NCBI GenBank assembly: GCA_007844125.1
Contig: CM017561.1
Coordinates: forward strand, 20,603,223-20,667,222
DNA: 64,000 nt
Origin: Sinonovacula constricta
Lineage: Eukaryota > Mollusca > Bivalvia > Cardiida > Solecurtidae
Reading direction: 5' to 3'
The translations under genes and the position numbers were made by a program. Below the pieces are notes generated by a model. The model had not been told where the DNA came from. It saw only the letters and a list, made by a program, of their open reading frames with translations, and ran no database searches. The stretch's first letter is position 1; the number at the start of each line of letters is the position of its first letter. Below, piece by piece: positions 38,870 to 50,774 of this stretch.

Positions 38870-39205
38870 TTTTATACTGTCGTATTTCAGGGCATTCGAC
38901 TTGGTTGCCGAGGCTTTTATCTACTGTACATACTGTACATATGTTGATAAGAACTTATGTATGTACATATGTTCATTCTATCTGTTTGAACTCCCGATGC
39001 AGGTGCTGACTGTTAGTTGATTCGCTTTGACGGATTAATTTTATTTACACTGTTTGATGGAAAACCCTTCAGGGAGTGCGAGGTTGGAGCGCTCCACAAA
39101 CCAGGAATAAGCACCCAAGTGGGTCCTTTTGCCGACTGACCGTTCCAAGGCGGTAACTGGTGTTTTTTTCTTTTTGTTTATGATGTCTCGCATACAAAAT
39201 CAAAA
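38870..39205 (+). repeat. dispersed repeat, subfamily A copy with upstream extension
   Basis: The upstream blocks GTTGCCGAGG, GAACTCCCGATGCAG and CTGACTGTTAGTTG match, inverted, 50975-51095 and extend the element 5' of the core. The core is well preserved: palindrome TGGAGCGCTCCA, CCGACTGACCGTTCC, AAGGCGGTAACTG. Only one hairpin arm is intact, the other reading AAGTGGGTC. The 3' domain is cut off soon after ATGTCTCGCAT. Confidence 0.85.
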
Positions 39206-39979
39206 TTAAATCAGTATCATTGTCATCATCTTGATCAAATAGTCTCACCTCTATAAAAAAATTACAATAGAATGGAGTTTGGAAAAAAATCAAAAAAATG
39301 CTTTGGGTTCTTAATTATCGATGTAAAATATATTACAAATCACATAATTTTCAGAAAGATTTGACAAACGTGACGTTAAATAAGTCAGTTATTCTAAAAA
39401 AAGCACACTGACATTACTTTTCCTTAAAAAAATAGAAATGGCATCGCGTCGAATCTGATAATGATTTTGACTTACTTGTCTACGATAATATCGTACATGA
39501 CAAACGGAACTCATTTGCTATTGGAAGAGTTGTTTTTCATCAGTTTCACAGTGTTTTAATTATTTTTAGTGAGGTGACACAATCAAAGAAACTACATTTC
39601 CATAAAAATGGTAAAAGTTTAGTTATATCATGTTCAGTGCCGCTTAATGTGATTGAAATACAACTGTTTTTAAATTCGTTTGCTATTTGTGCGTTGTAGA
39701 AATTTGAATTATGCAACAGTTTTGAAAAAAAAGACAATGCAGGGGTTTTACTTAATATCCCAAATAACCGCTTTAACTAAATTACGCGTGACTATCAACT
39801 CTTTTGGGAGCCATATTACTATTTAGAATGCATTGTCAACAAAATCACATAAACGTCTTTTATATAAGTACTATCCAAACTATTTCAAAACCGTATCAAG
39901 TTTTATTTTCAATTTGAACCAGTTCTAGAAAGTGTTGAACATTGAATGTAACAATGGACGAAACATGGTACACGGAAAT
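39206..39979. other. AT-rich intergenic DNA, nothing identified
   Basis: No gene or shared repeat was recognised. Confidence 0.45.
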
Positions 39980-40079
39980 AACATAGGAAGAGTCATTCGG
40001 CTAAAAGCACGGACTGCCGTGTTTATACTGGATAAAAAATGAAGCACAAACTTTCATTTTCTGAAGGGCTCATCTAGGT
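39980..40079 (-). repeat. strongly diverged copy of the structured core
   Basis: GTCATTCGGCTAAAAGCACG followed by GACTGCCGTGTTTATACTGG lines up with the minus-strand core (GTCAGTCGGCAAAAGG..., GACTGGGGTGCTTAAACC). TTTCTGAAGGGC follows where A has CTTCCTGAAGG. It directly abuts the D copy to its right. Confidence 0.55.
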
Positions 40080-40445
40080 AAAATACGATAATCATATGCA
40101 TCATGAGTAAATATTTAAATAGGGATAGTTTAGTTTAAACCATTATAAAATTAATACAAGGTACAAAATATGAACTCTGCAAAAGATGAACTTTCCAGCA
40201 ACTAGTTGACTGCCAACGATTTAGAAAAAAACATGATTTTGAAATTAAGGCAATTGCAACTTATGCAACATAATAAAAATAAGCTATTACTAGAGAAAGT
40301 GCAAACCATGCACGTTTAAAATATGTCGACGGGATATATTACAAATTAAAGTAAACAACAGTTACCACCTTAGACCAGATTGTCGGCAACCGGAACGACT
40401 GGATGCTAAAACCGTAGCTTAAACCTCGGACTTAAAGTTTAAAGA
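40080..40445 (-). repeat. dispersed repeat, subfamily D copy
   Basis: Inverse of 27535-27905. The minus strand gives GCTACGGTTTTAGCATCCAG, CGGTTGCCGACA, GGTCTAAGGTGGTAACTG, ATATATCCCGTCG and CATCTTTTGCAGAGTTC. It confirms that D carries the same core position with its own flanks. Confidence 0.75.
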
Positions 40446-41916
40446 ATGAATGTACAGCTACAAAAAACATTATTACAACTAGCATGGATTAAATGATTGA
40501 CTCATTATTTAAAAATTGAAAACATATTAACAGTAAATGAATAGGAAACTTTCTATGATAAGTACGTGATGACTACATATCCATATAAGGAAGCGTAAAG
40601 TTTTTTTAAGAAAATAACAATAGTTTCAGCCTCATCTAGCTTTATATGAATGGCGTATATAAAAGTATTAAACTCCATGCTTTATAAGAAATAGAGTCGA
40701 AATTTGTTGAACTCTTGACATTTATCCAATAAAGAAGCATAAATTTTCTGTTCAGAAAGCTAGTATACTGGATTTTTTTTCAAAGTCGATCAATTGAAAC
40801 TAAATAAACATGACGAAGTCACTATTATATTTGACTTACACGAACATTTATTTTCTATGTTTTAAATATATTTTGCAATGATTATTAAAAATTGTCATCT
40901 TTTCGTATTCATGCATTAAAAAACCTTCACAAAATGGCATGCTTCTGCCAAATCGGCATGATTGAAAAAGGTGTCTTTTATGCCTTACCAAGGCTTGACA
41001 TAACATAACACGTGATAGTTTTCAATAACTTACAACCAATTAATATGTACGTCATTTACTTTGGGTATTTACTGAACAAATGTTTAAGCTGATTTTTAAA
41101 TAGACATGTTCTTATATATGGGTGACGTTATTGACGTTAGGCTGGCATAATCAGCTGTTACATTTGCTCCATGAAATCCTTAAATCAATTGCAATTGTGC
41201 ATATAATTGTTGGTGGTGTAGTTGTAGATTATTATGCTCAGCATAAAACAGACATCAAGAAGCGTCTTGCATTAACTAATGCATTTAATAGTCCAGCAGG
41301 ACATGTGTTTTGAATAAACCGGAGAACATGTCGCTATTATTTGCGTAATACATCTTTATTAAACATAGAACGGTGTACTGGGAAGGGAATATGAACGTCA
41401 CAATGCAAACATTGAGGATGTATGTTTTATTTTCATTAGGGAACGCTATACAAAAATATGTATTTCGTCGAAATGTTGGTGTTAAATTCACCCTTTGATT
41501 GTTTGTTTGCACGTGTGGTTTTATTAAAAAAGTATACTTAGAATCAATATTATATTTTATAAATGTTATGTATGTTTTCAACCCAGCAAAGATGTATATG
41601 TGTCTAACCAATTAATTGAATTATTTGAAAATACAAATGCGTTATATTTATTATTATTTTCATTATTAATAGAATTATTTCTGGCATTCTTAATATATTT
41701 TGTATTCAATAAATAGCGAATTTGATGCCCTGTGGAAAACAAAACATTCAACATTGACAAACCATAGTTAAAATTATAACGGAGCAAAGTTAAGTTAAAT
41801 CTATTATGCAAAATGGTCATGTTTTCAAACAAATATAATAAGGTCAAACATATAACATCTTAAATAAATAAGCAATACATGAAAAGACCTAAAAATGAAG
41901 CCACTGAAAGAAGTGC
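40446..41916. other. AT-rich intergenic DNA, nothing identified
   Basis: Open frames at 41122-41313, 41285-41611 and 41578-41847 are unsupported. Confidence 0.45.
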
Positions 41917-42330
41917 ATCGTTCCAAGTCGGTAACTGCTGTTGTTTTTTTCTTTTTGTGTGCTATGTCTCCTCTTTTTGTTTCGGTCACATTTTTATTTA
42001 CCCTGTTTGCCTTTGTCTAGAGGTTGTTTAGATTTAAATATCTGTAGACATTTTTATAGGACATTTTCTTATTTACCTAAAATTTTATTTTATTTCAGAG
42101 TAAAAAAAGAACATCTAACTGATTTATAAAAGTAGTACCATTAAGCAAGTATGCTGAGTAAAATATATAAAACCTGCCGATTACATTGAAAGGAGATGAA
42201 GGATGATATACCGAACAGATAAAGCTTATAAAAGAGATATATGGTAGTAAATGTACAATTAAAAATCGATAACAATGAGTTATCTTGTATAAAACACCAA
42301 GCTGTGACCTGTCTGTTCTTCTATCAGGAC
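41917..42330 (+). repeat. dispersed repeat, subfamily A, 5'-truncated copy with distal extension
   Basis: It starts within the core at CGTTCCAAGTCGGTAACTGC and keeps the whole 3' domain (CTATGTCTCCTCT, TTTACCCTGTTTGCC, TTTTCTTATTTACC). It continues through the distal block (ATATATGGTAGTAAATGTAC, CACCAAGCTGTG), also found inverted at 26080-26300. Confidence 0.8.
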
Positions 42331-43539
42331 AATAAACTATTATTATCTCTTATTATAACTTATTATTTAGTTACCGAATGATAATAGCCTCAAGACACCA
42401 GAAGATGCATTGTTAACATTCCTGGTTCATTCGTCATTTTAAATAATTCTAATTTAGAGATTTTACAGTATTCGTACACGATGTACTGTTTTGGCGATAG
42501 GAAATAAATGTATCCAACCAAATCATCTGGACAAGATTTGACGATGACAGATAAGTTCCTGCCAGAATGAGAGTTAGTATATAACAGGACGTATGAAAAT
42601 CCTCTTCAAGGTCGGAAATAAACGAAACCTTGTGTAAACAAGTCTCACATATACAAAATATATTTTTTGTCTTTTGCAGTGTACTTTTTAGCGCATAGGT
42701 ATGGTTCATTCGCTTGCATTCTGATGTTTGCATTTTGCCGATACGGGTAACAACAATATGCATAACAGACAGTATAAAAACTGCTCCTTCCTAAGTTTAG
42801 TTATCCCTTCTAATGTAAGCTCATTTTTTTACACTTTGGTGCATGTCCACGTAAAACATTTGCAATTGTATGTGCGCATGTGGAATACTATATTATTATA
42901 TAGTCCATTTTTTTAGCCTCGCGATCTTCTGTTATGAATATGCATTTTTTATTACAGACAAATAACCATTGTAGTTGAATCCTGCTAAAAGTTAAAATGT
43001 ACAAGTTTAAACTTTTCCTTTTCAAATATAAGCATGTAAGTTTGAAAAATTTACGCTTGAGATTTTTTCACGTCTTCATCTTAAGTAACCAAACAGTGAA
43101 TCGTGTTAAGTGAAATTTCCTGTTTACGGTTTACTTGACCTTACTTGATATTTCTGACAGAAATGTATGGATGTACATATTCTTGTAAACTATGTTTTTA
43201 CAAAATTTTCCAGGAGTAAGATATAGTTAATCAGATATCTCTTTAGGTATTTCTGTAACAGAACCTTCAGGTAAATATATGGTTCGAAAACAGAAGTATC
43301 AGTTTCGAATCGTAATTTAAAATAAATACCTGTACAAAAATTGAAATATGCCTCCATAATATAAACCACATCAAAGGAATCAACTTGATTCAGCATCCGG
43401 TTCCTCTTGAAAATGATTTTGTTTATTTTATGTTTCTTCAAAGATAATTCCGTACCTAGGAACTATATTATTAATACATTGCCTTTGGAGTTTTTTTACT
43501 GTTTCAAGTAGTTCACACATTTACGTATAATCAGTGTTA
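42331..43539. other. AT-rich intergenic DNA, nothing identified
   Basis: Frames at 42449-42763 and 43190-43441 have no recognised domain. Confidence 0.45.
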
Positions 43540-43905
43540 TGCCTTTTTACCCACAATGCATCGACAGCAAACACTTAGAACACATGGTTGCACTTTCAGT
43601 CTTTTATATTCTAGTTTCTTTCTGATAATTTAACCATTAACTCACTGGAATACATGTGCGAAATGACGTTTCTGAAAATATTCTGCTTGAAAAAGATTAA
43701 CCGTCGGTGCTAAATGCTAAGTATCAAATACGTTCAAAAACACTGAGATTAACATTATATAGCGGGTACGTGTACGAATGGTGTTGACCTTCGACATGCC
43801 ATTGAAACGTGGGCCTAAGCTAGAGGAAAGGTACTCGCATTTGATCTTTATTAGAACTCGAATTGATGCGAATTTTCTGAAGGGCGCAAGCCGAAACTAA
43901 GATAA
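43540..43905 (-). repeat. dispersed repeat family F, copy 3 (inverted, diverged)
   Basis: The minus strand shares TTTCGGCTTGCG, TTTTTCAAGCAGAATATT, GAAAGTGCAACCATGTG and TCGATGCATTG, in order, with the family F segment of the tandem duplication. Confidence 0.65.
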
Positions 43906-44527
43906 CATTAAAGATTTATACTAGGCAACTTGAACATAGTATGTTTTTAAATACCATCCGAAAAGGCAACATTGTATTGATTTTGTATTTAAAATTTTAA
44001 GATTTAGACGACTCAACATTTTCAACTTGTGTACTTGGGGTACTTAAACTAGTCCAAACTTCGAATCATGTTTCTTACTTCTTCGCCTATGTGTGTTGTT
44101 GTCGAGAATGAAATAACAAAAGTTGAAGCTAAATAAATGCCCTCTGGTGTCTGTGTGCTTTTATTGGGAGTCGATGTTATTTACGGAGATGTGTAATTGA
44201 TGGAACAGCAAAGGTGTACGCGCTAAATTCACATACACGTAAATTGTGTCGGAATGGAATCAGGTTTTGTCGGCGGTTGGAAGTTTACAAATATACCGTG
44301 AATGGTCATAAAGATGCAAGACATTTATTCTATCAGGCAAACGGACTCTGTTGTTTTTGCTTATCTCAACTCGCAAGAGTGGTATATTTGTCAACAATCC
44401 AGGGACGACTGAAAATTATTTCATAAATATCATCTTGTTCCTGACATAATTATAAGATATATTCATAAATGCAACGTTCATTATGGTAAAACTACCCATT
44501 AAAGGTGAAGAACACAGCCAGTTGAAG
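43906..44527. other. AT-rich spacer, nothing identified
   Basis: A 70-residue frame at 44214-44426 has some Cys/Arg content but no recognisable domain. Confidence 0.45.
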
Positions 44528-44753
44528 ACCTTTCTACATGAATGGTACCCTTGTAGTAATGCATTAGATGGGTTGCAAGCGGACAAATTGGGAGAGGTTC
44601 TAGAGAGATTTATTATAACTCACTGTAATTATAAGTACATACCTTTCTACATGAATGGTACCCTTGTAGTAATGGATTAGGTGGGTTGCAAGCTTACAAA
44701 TTGAGAGAGATTCTAGACAGACTTATTATAACTCACTGTAATTATAAGTACAT
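44528..44753 (+). repeat. 113-bp tandem repeat, two copies
   Basis: The units are 44528-44640 and 44641-44753. Each begins ACCTTTCTACATGAATGG and ends TTATAAGTACAT. They differ at roughly eight positions. The units abut directly. No function is evident. Confidence 0.93.
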
Positions 44754-46460
44754 ACTGTTTGACTTGCAATGGAATCAAACATCTATCCGTGATAGTTAAA
44801 ATAAAAAACCCCAGTACGTAAGGTTGTCCAATGATGTATCATGTGAGCCCATATGGAAAATATCATGCATAAAAGTTATTATGTAAGTAATAAGCATTGA
44901 TCCGCAATGATCACGATGACAATGTATTCCAGTTTATTTAAAGGTTTTAACAACAAGCATAGTTAGTTTAAAAAAGAATAAACAGTGGCTTCGGTAGACT
45001 GCGCTGACAGTATAGTTATTTATCACAATTGAGAAAGCAATTTATAGAAAGTCTAGTTCAAGTTGAAAGTATTTCCATATGAAATATAAAAAAGTCTGTA
45101 AGCCATTTATCCAGATTGAAAGTGTTGCAAAGTAGCAATCTGCATTTTTCGAACATATATTATTAAAAGCTTGAATGTTAAATTAACTATTGCACGTAAA
45201 TGATAAGTCAAAAAAAAATTAGTTAGTGTATTCCCACTAAATAGAAGTCCCGATAGGTAAATTCTTATCGTAAGTAGTAAAGAAAATATGCAGATAACAT
45301 GATATAAATTAATATCCCCGTGTGTAAATATATATCTTGTAAATGTGTTTCACCATCATATAATTTGTGGGGGTGTTGAGCTCTGAAAAAGTAATGTATG
45401 TTTCACATTGCATCCATTTTTGTAGCTATTCTTTAAATGTTGAAACTTTTTGGCCCACAGTCGACAATCGATAACACAGAGACTGCTGGATCTATCTGCT
45501 ATCATTTGTGTACAAGTATGCTTTTTAAATTAGTTGCCCTATATGATTGACTTAATGTTCATGCCATGAATACATGTGTTGTTTGATCATCTACAGTTAT
45601 TATAAGAGAAGCCTATAGTGAATAACATTTATTTAACAGAGTGAGAAGTGATTTAAGTTGCTTTGCAAATCTTTGGTAAACATGAGTTGACAAAATATCT
45701 TGTAAATATATTGTTTATGTATGTAAATAATAAAAATCATCAGTCGTTTCAATAATGGATTTGGATATTGCATACAGAAAACTGTACCATCTGTTGATAA
45801 TCAAACACAAGAAAATATCGTTACAATTACCCCTAACTAATTACGTAACTATTTAACTAGCAATAATAGAAACGAATATTACTTGGGGTTCGATGTTATA
45901 TACTTACATCCACACTATACTTTTCAGTTCCTGTACTGTAGTGTCCGGTAAGCATGGTGCCCTTCAAATATTATATTTTTCCTGCTAATTTGTAAAGCTG
46001 CTTAAGCAGGACTTGCACGTTGGATTGATTTTGCCAATTTACCTTTTCTGGCTGAAATAGAAATTAATGATTGCATTTCAAAACAAAGATAGTAAAGACA
46101 GCAGACGCTAAGTGTTTGTTCATTTAAAACAATACCTCAACTTTGGCCATTTTATGTTTGTAGTACATGTGAAAATATCAGCTAGCAGGTAACTCAAAGT
46201 GAACCAATTGAAGAAATGGGAAACATGCAGATACAGAGAAATTGGGGAAAATTTCAGATTTAAAAAAATGATTGAACTGACCAGAAAAGTTGCAATATCA
46301 ATAAAGTGTTATTATTTTGCCAGTACTTTTAGAAAAAAAAACTAAAAACCTATATATTCATTTTGTAAAGTAGGTAATTTTAAAATCAAATATACAAATA
46401 AATATACTAATAAAAATACATAATTTTTTAAATCAAATATGTATGAAGCAATACATTATT
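44754..46460. other. AT-rich intergenic DNA, nothing identified
   Basis: No gene or shared repeat was recognised. Confidence 0.5.
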
Positions 46461-46660
46461 TTATTTCTTGTTAGCTTTTTTTCTTTTCTTTTTTGGTAAA
46501 GTTATTGTTTTGTTGTTTTGTTGTTTTGTTATTTTGTTTTTTTGTTTGAGTTTGTTTGTGTTTGTTTGTTGTTATTTTCTTTCTTTTTTTTTCTTTCTTT
46601 TTTTTGTTGTTGTTGTTTTGTTGTTGTTTTTTTGTCTTTTGTTGTTGTTTTTTGTGAGGG
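46461..46660. repeat. T-rich (TTGTT)n low-complexity tract
   Basis: About 200 bases of TTTTG, TTGTTG and TTTGTTTG words. It produces a spurious Phe/Leu/Val open frame. The complement is an (AACAA)n tract, as seen in SINE/LINE tails, but no element body is recognisable at either side. Confidence 0.9.
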
Positions 46661-47276
46661 GTCGGGGGGAGTATTTATAAATGATAATGACTAAGTTCTC
46701 CTATTTTGCTCAAACATAATTTCAACGTTTGTGTCCTGTTATCGCCGATCTGGGATAATAGTATTTTTATTATTATTTGCTAGATGTTGCTTACTTTCAC
46801 AATGTCTCCATTCTTATATAGCTAAAACAAAGTCTTAGACTAAGCCTGGCTTACAAATTATCGGATGAATTGTTGATAACATGTCTATAGGTACATTTAT
46901 CCAATTCAATCATCAAGGAAATTATATTGCGTTGCTGTCTGTGTTCTTTTTAAGTCGCAACGCAGCTCTGTTCAATTCGTTTTATAGAGTTACTCTCAAC
47001 AAGATGACGATTCGGAAACTAATTTACGAGGTTTTTAACTGTATTTCGACGAGGCAATATATCTAAAAGTGTAGTAACGGAATCGGACATAAATTACGCC
47101 ATATAATAAAATAAATCTAAAACCTGTTCGGATGAGATCCGCAGGTTTTATTTAAAAAAGTTGCTTTTCGGAATGTACATACCTGTATGTGAAAACTAAT
47201 AGATGAGTTTGACACATGTGTATAATTTACAGGGCAAACAGGGTGTCAGATTGTTAGGGTAATCCGACTGCATTAT
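46661..47276. other. AT-rich spacer, nothing identified
   Basis: A 61-residue frame at 46881-47066 is unsupported. Confidence 0.45.
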
Positions 47277-47318
47277 TCTAATAGGTAAATAAAAAAGGCA
47301 AACAAGGTAAATGTAATT
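47277..47318 (-). repeat. internally deleted fragment of subfamily A 3' domain
   Basis: TAATAGGTAAATAA is joined directly to AAAAGGCAAACAAGG. In full A copies these two words are separated by ~60 bp, so the piece carries an internal deletion. Confidence 0.6.
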
Positions 47319-47384
47319 GTTGATAAAATGTAGATAGGTACATTTATTTTTGGGCACACTTTAATTTTAATTTCGTTTTTTTAT

Positions 47385-47582
47385 TAATTGTATTTGAGAA
47401 AACTCTCAAGAACTGCAAGGGTAGAGCTCTGTTAAACCAGTTTAAGCACCCCAGTCGGTCCCTTTTCCGACTGACCGTTTCAAGACAGATATCGTTGGGT
47501 TTGCTCTTATTGTGTTATGACTGATCACAGATTGTTTTTTACTTTCATATTTTGCTTGCAATTAAATATTTTTGTCTCTCAT
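47385..47582 (+). repeat. dispersed repeat, subfamily B copy
   Basis: It contains palindrome AGAGCTCT, CAGTTTAAGCACCCC and hairpin arms CAGTCGG / CCGACTG (perfect 7 bp), then CCGTTTCAAG. The 3' half follows: GTTGGGTTTGCTC, CTGATCACAGATTG, TTTTGCTTGCA. The outer 5' part is missing. Confidence 0.85.
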
Positions 47583-47686
47583 ACATACGTCAGCCAGTCG
47601 CAGCAAAAGAATCTCGAGCCAAAGCCGTTTATATTTTTTTATTTGTAACATTGAAAATGACGTAGCTACCGTATAAGGGTATATAA

Positions 47687-47900
47687 TGTACGAGGGGATA
47701 GCCAAAAGTTCGTGGACAAGTTAAATATTTTTTTTATTCTTTGATATATTTATTTGAAATTTTAACACTATGTATCCGTGACATTAAATATATAAATATT
47801 AACAAAAAAGAATTAACTATATTGAAACAGTCGTAACTATGGTAACGTCAAGTCGCTGATACCGTCGCAGTTGAAATAATACACTTTTTTAATCTTTAAA
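47687..47900 (+). mobile_element. possible mariner-like element terminus
   Basis: The sequence TACGAGGGGATAGCCAAAAG followed by TTCGTGGACAAG resembles the terminal inverted repeats of mariner-family transposons, and a TA precedes it. No partner end or transposase frame is visible in the next kilobase, so if correct it is a solitary truncated end. The identification rests on memory of the terminus style only. Confidence 0.35.
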
Positions 47901-48499
47901 ATAGCCGTAAAACTATCAAAAGTCGCATGTTTGTTGCGAGAATCGATGGCAAGATGACGTGACGTATAAAATAATTACTCAAAAAAGAATCAGAACTGTA
48001 ACTGTAGTTCTTATGCTTAGATATCCTTTGTTTAAAAACAAAAATGACAAATATGTTATGCTCATTTTTGTAATTCAAAAATAAGTCCTTAATAATGCAT
48101 TTTAAAATGTCAAACATCAAAATAACATTTTCAGTATTTGTCTTAAGAATCGATCCGTAGTTCATTATTTTAGAAGTTATTTTGCAAAGGTTCTAGTTGT
48201 ATATAAATTTATATAAAAAAAGAATGGTTGTTTCATTGGGCATACTTTAGTTTTAAGTTTTATCTAGTATTTTTATCACTAAATAAAAAAAATACCTGAA
48301 AAACAAGACTATTTCTGCTCTTGTGAGTCTATTAAGACTCAATAGACAACGAGCAGTGAAAGAAAGCATACTCGGTAATGACCCCATTCACGTAGCATAT
48401 GTGCCGTATCAAGTGTACTTTACTGGATGTGCCGTCTCATTTCTAGAATGTTATGAAGCTGTAAAGAGGATGCGGAAGATAACAAAGACCCAAGAGTGT
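47901..48499. other. AT-rich spacer, nothing identified
   Basis: A minus-strand frame (47896-48165) is Ile/Phe/Lys-rich and unsupported. Confidence 0.45.
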
Positions 48500-48535
48500 G
48501 GGGTGGTGTGGGGTGGGGGTAGTGGGAGGGGGGGG
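48500..48535 (+). other. G-quadruplex-type G-rich tract
   Basis: Runs of 4, 4, 5, 3 and 8 G residues (48500-48503, 48510-48513, 48515-48519, 48524-48526, 48528-48535) with loops of 1-6 bases fit the standard G4 pattern on the plus strand. It stands alone in AT-rich DNA and no gene adjoins it. Confidence 0.85.
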
Positions 48536-49879
48536 CTTGTTACATAACACCAGATGACATTTACCGCACTGAATCAGTAAGATACGTCAATAAATACACG
48601 GACATGATAGTTTATATTCAGTTTATATTAAAACTTCAGCATAAATGTACACAATATAAATTGCTTATCAAAACAAATTGTGTGAACACACTTTACATAT
48701 ATACAAACTATGTTGGAGATAAAACATCGCAATAACACTAGAGCTCGGTAAATAACATAGAATCCGACATGCTTATACCATATGGTATTAATTTGTATTT
48801 TTTAATTCTTTTTGACGTAAGTGTTTTTACTAATATGGGCATTCACACATCTTTTGGGGGTAAATGTCTGGTTTGGGAACATTAGATTGAAGCAAGAAAT
48901 TTTTAATTCATACTCTTACAAATACATCCAGGCAAAATTCCTTTGTGCAATCTACCAAAGGCGAACAAAGTTCCTCCAACATTTATTTTCAGGATGGCCA
49001 AAATCCTCCAAGGTAACATCGTTACTAATTTTCGAAGGCATACACGATTCTTTCCGTATCGGCACGTCTCAAACGTGAAAGCTCGACATAATTGTGTCTC
49101 CTAAATATGAATTTTAAACGAAACTTAAATTAAGCTTAAAGTTTAAATTTTAAGCGTTTTATATATCTAAATTAAACTTGATAACATTTTTTTTTCTTTT
49201 CACATTATATCTTTCACAGTTGATACTGTCAAGAATTTTCCCAACTTTACACAGGTTAAATTTATCTGTATATCCAAATATCTTTACTGAAACAGTTTGG
49301 GAAAAAATATCCATCACAATTAGAAAATGCTGATTTAAATCATAAGCCTTGATTTTAAAAAATTAACTGTGTGAACGTTTGACTGAAACATAGTCTGATT
49401 GTGATAGTCATGGCAATAATTGTAAATGATTCTGCTAAATTATACCCTGCTAAACTTAACATCTATTACTTTTCATATGGCGCCAATAAACCTTTATCAA
49501 GTAAAAAGTTATACTTACTAAATCTACTTAACACAGTCTTTTGGTCAAACTATACTCGACCTCATTGTTCCTTTCTTAATAAAGTGTCAATTGAAATGGA
49601 AATGCGCAATTTTTACATGCAAAAGCAACGCTAGACGCACGGAGAACACGCGGTGAAACGCACGATGAATGCAGGCTGAACGCACGCAAAAAAACCGGTA
49701 ATCTTGAACGCTTGCACTGTTTACAAGGTGAACCAATAACTGGATTTAATATTCAAAGTTTAAAATCCTAGTTGTTTTTATAAACACTTGTCTGATTTAC
49801 AACACATGGCCTGTTTCCGCGTGCAAATGCATTAACTAGTAAACTGCATTTACTAGGTATTTATTTAAGTAGTGATTAA
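48536..49879. other. AT-rich intergenic DNA, nothing identified
   Basis: The frames at 48821-49078 and 49401-49634 have no recognised domain. A short stretch at 49633-49690 contains repeated ACGCACG words. Confidence 0.45.
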
Positions 49880-50110
49880 ATAAGGATAGGCACAATAAGG
49901 CACCAACTCATCAATTACTACTCATTCCAATATGCAGTCGTTTAGTGATTCCTGCCATTAAAACCAGTGGTAGATCTTGTCAGCTTTGCAATCAGTAGAT
50001 TGCTTTTAAAACCACTTAGGGCTATGCAATAAATATTTCGTATCAAGTAGCAAATAAGATTAGAGCTACATTGTATACATTGGAATGCCTAAAATAATAT
50101 TTCATTATAC
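49880..50110 (-). repeat. dispersed repeat family C, copy 3 (partial)
   Basis: It matches 31500-31690 in order: CAGTCGTTTAGTGATTCCTGC, GTAGATCTTGT, CACTTAGGGCTATGCAATAA, AGAGCTACATT. It directly adjoins a B copy. Confidence 0.75.
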
Positions 50111-50129
50111 TCATGCTAAAATTCGATTT

Positions 50130-50526
50130 AATAGGAAAATAAGAAGAGGTCCTATAATAAGAATATATTAAAAGTCCTATGAGCATTGCAACATATACCA
50201 AACTCCGAAAAGGTACAGGACAAAGAGGTATTTCACATGCAAGACAAGTGAAAAGCAAGAACAAATTTGTGATGAGTCATTTAACGAAAAGAGCGAACCC
50301 GACAGTCACCACCTTGGAACGGACAGTCGGCAATATGGGCCGACTGGGGTGCTTAAACCGATTTTACAGAACTCTTACCTCGCTCTTCCTGATGGGTTTC
50401 TCAAATGCAAGCAATGAAAGGAAAACCGATCTATTTTAATACAAAATGTCCAAGCGCTACTGTTTACTTTGATAAGTTATGACGATAGTAGTGATATCAT
50501 TGAACAATAATGTCTACATAGTGTTT
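50130..50526 (-). repeat. dispersed repeat, subfamily B, most complete copy
   Basis: Read on the minus strand it starts with GACATTATTGTTCAATGATA-type sequence. The core has CGGTTTAAGCACCCC and perfect 8-bp hairpin arms CAGTCGGC / GCCGACTG around a 7-base loop, then CCGTTCCAAGG. The B 3' half follows and ends with a TATAGGACCTCTTCTTATTT block. That last block is also the 3' terminus of subfamily A, so A and B share the core and a terminal segment. Confidence 0.88.
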
Positions 50527-50774
50527 AGAAAAGAAAGGGTATCATTTCGATTATAAAAAAACTACACAAAAATGGTTGATTGTAAGTAAAATTAACTTTG
50601 AGTCAAGAAAGAAACATGACTAGAGCAGAATAAATGGTTGTAGCATCCTGTTCATGTGAGGATTGAATTGAAGAACCAAAGTCCAATGTCCATCAAAGGA
50701 AATGCACGTAACACTCCTTATAGGATGAATCAAATGACAACATAGATTATATGCACGGAGAGATTCTATAATAA

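Noticed and set aside
46468..46680. 70-residue hydrophobic open frame resembling a membrane protein
   Set aside because: Phe/Leu/Val-only composition produced by a (TTGTT)n tract.
50179..50439. 86-residue open frame
   Set aside because: It lies wholly inside a B repeat; other B copies do not keep the frame.
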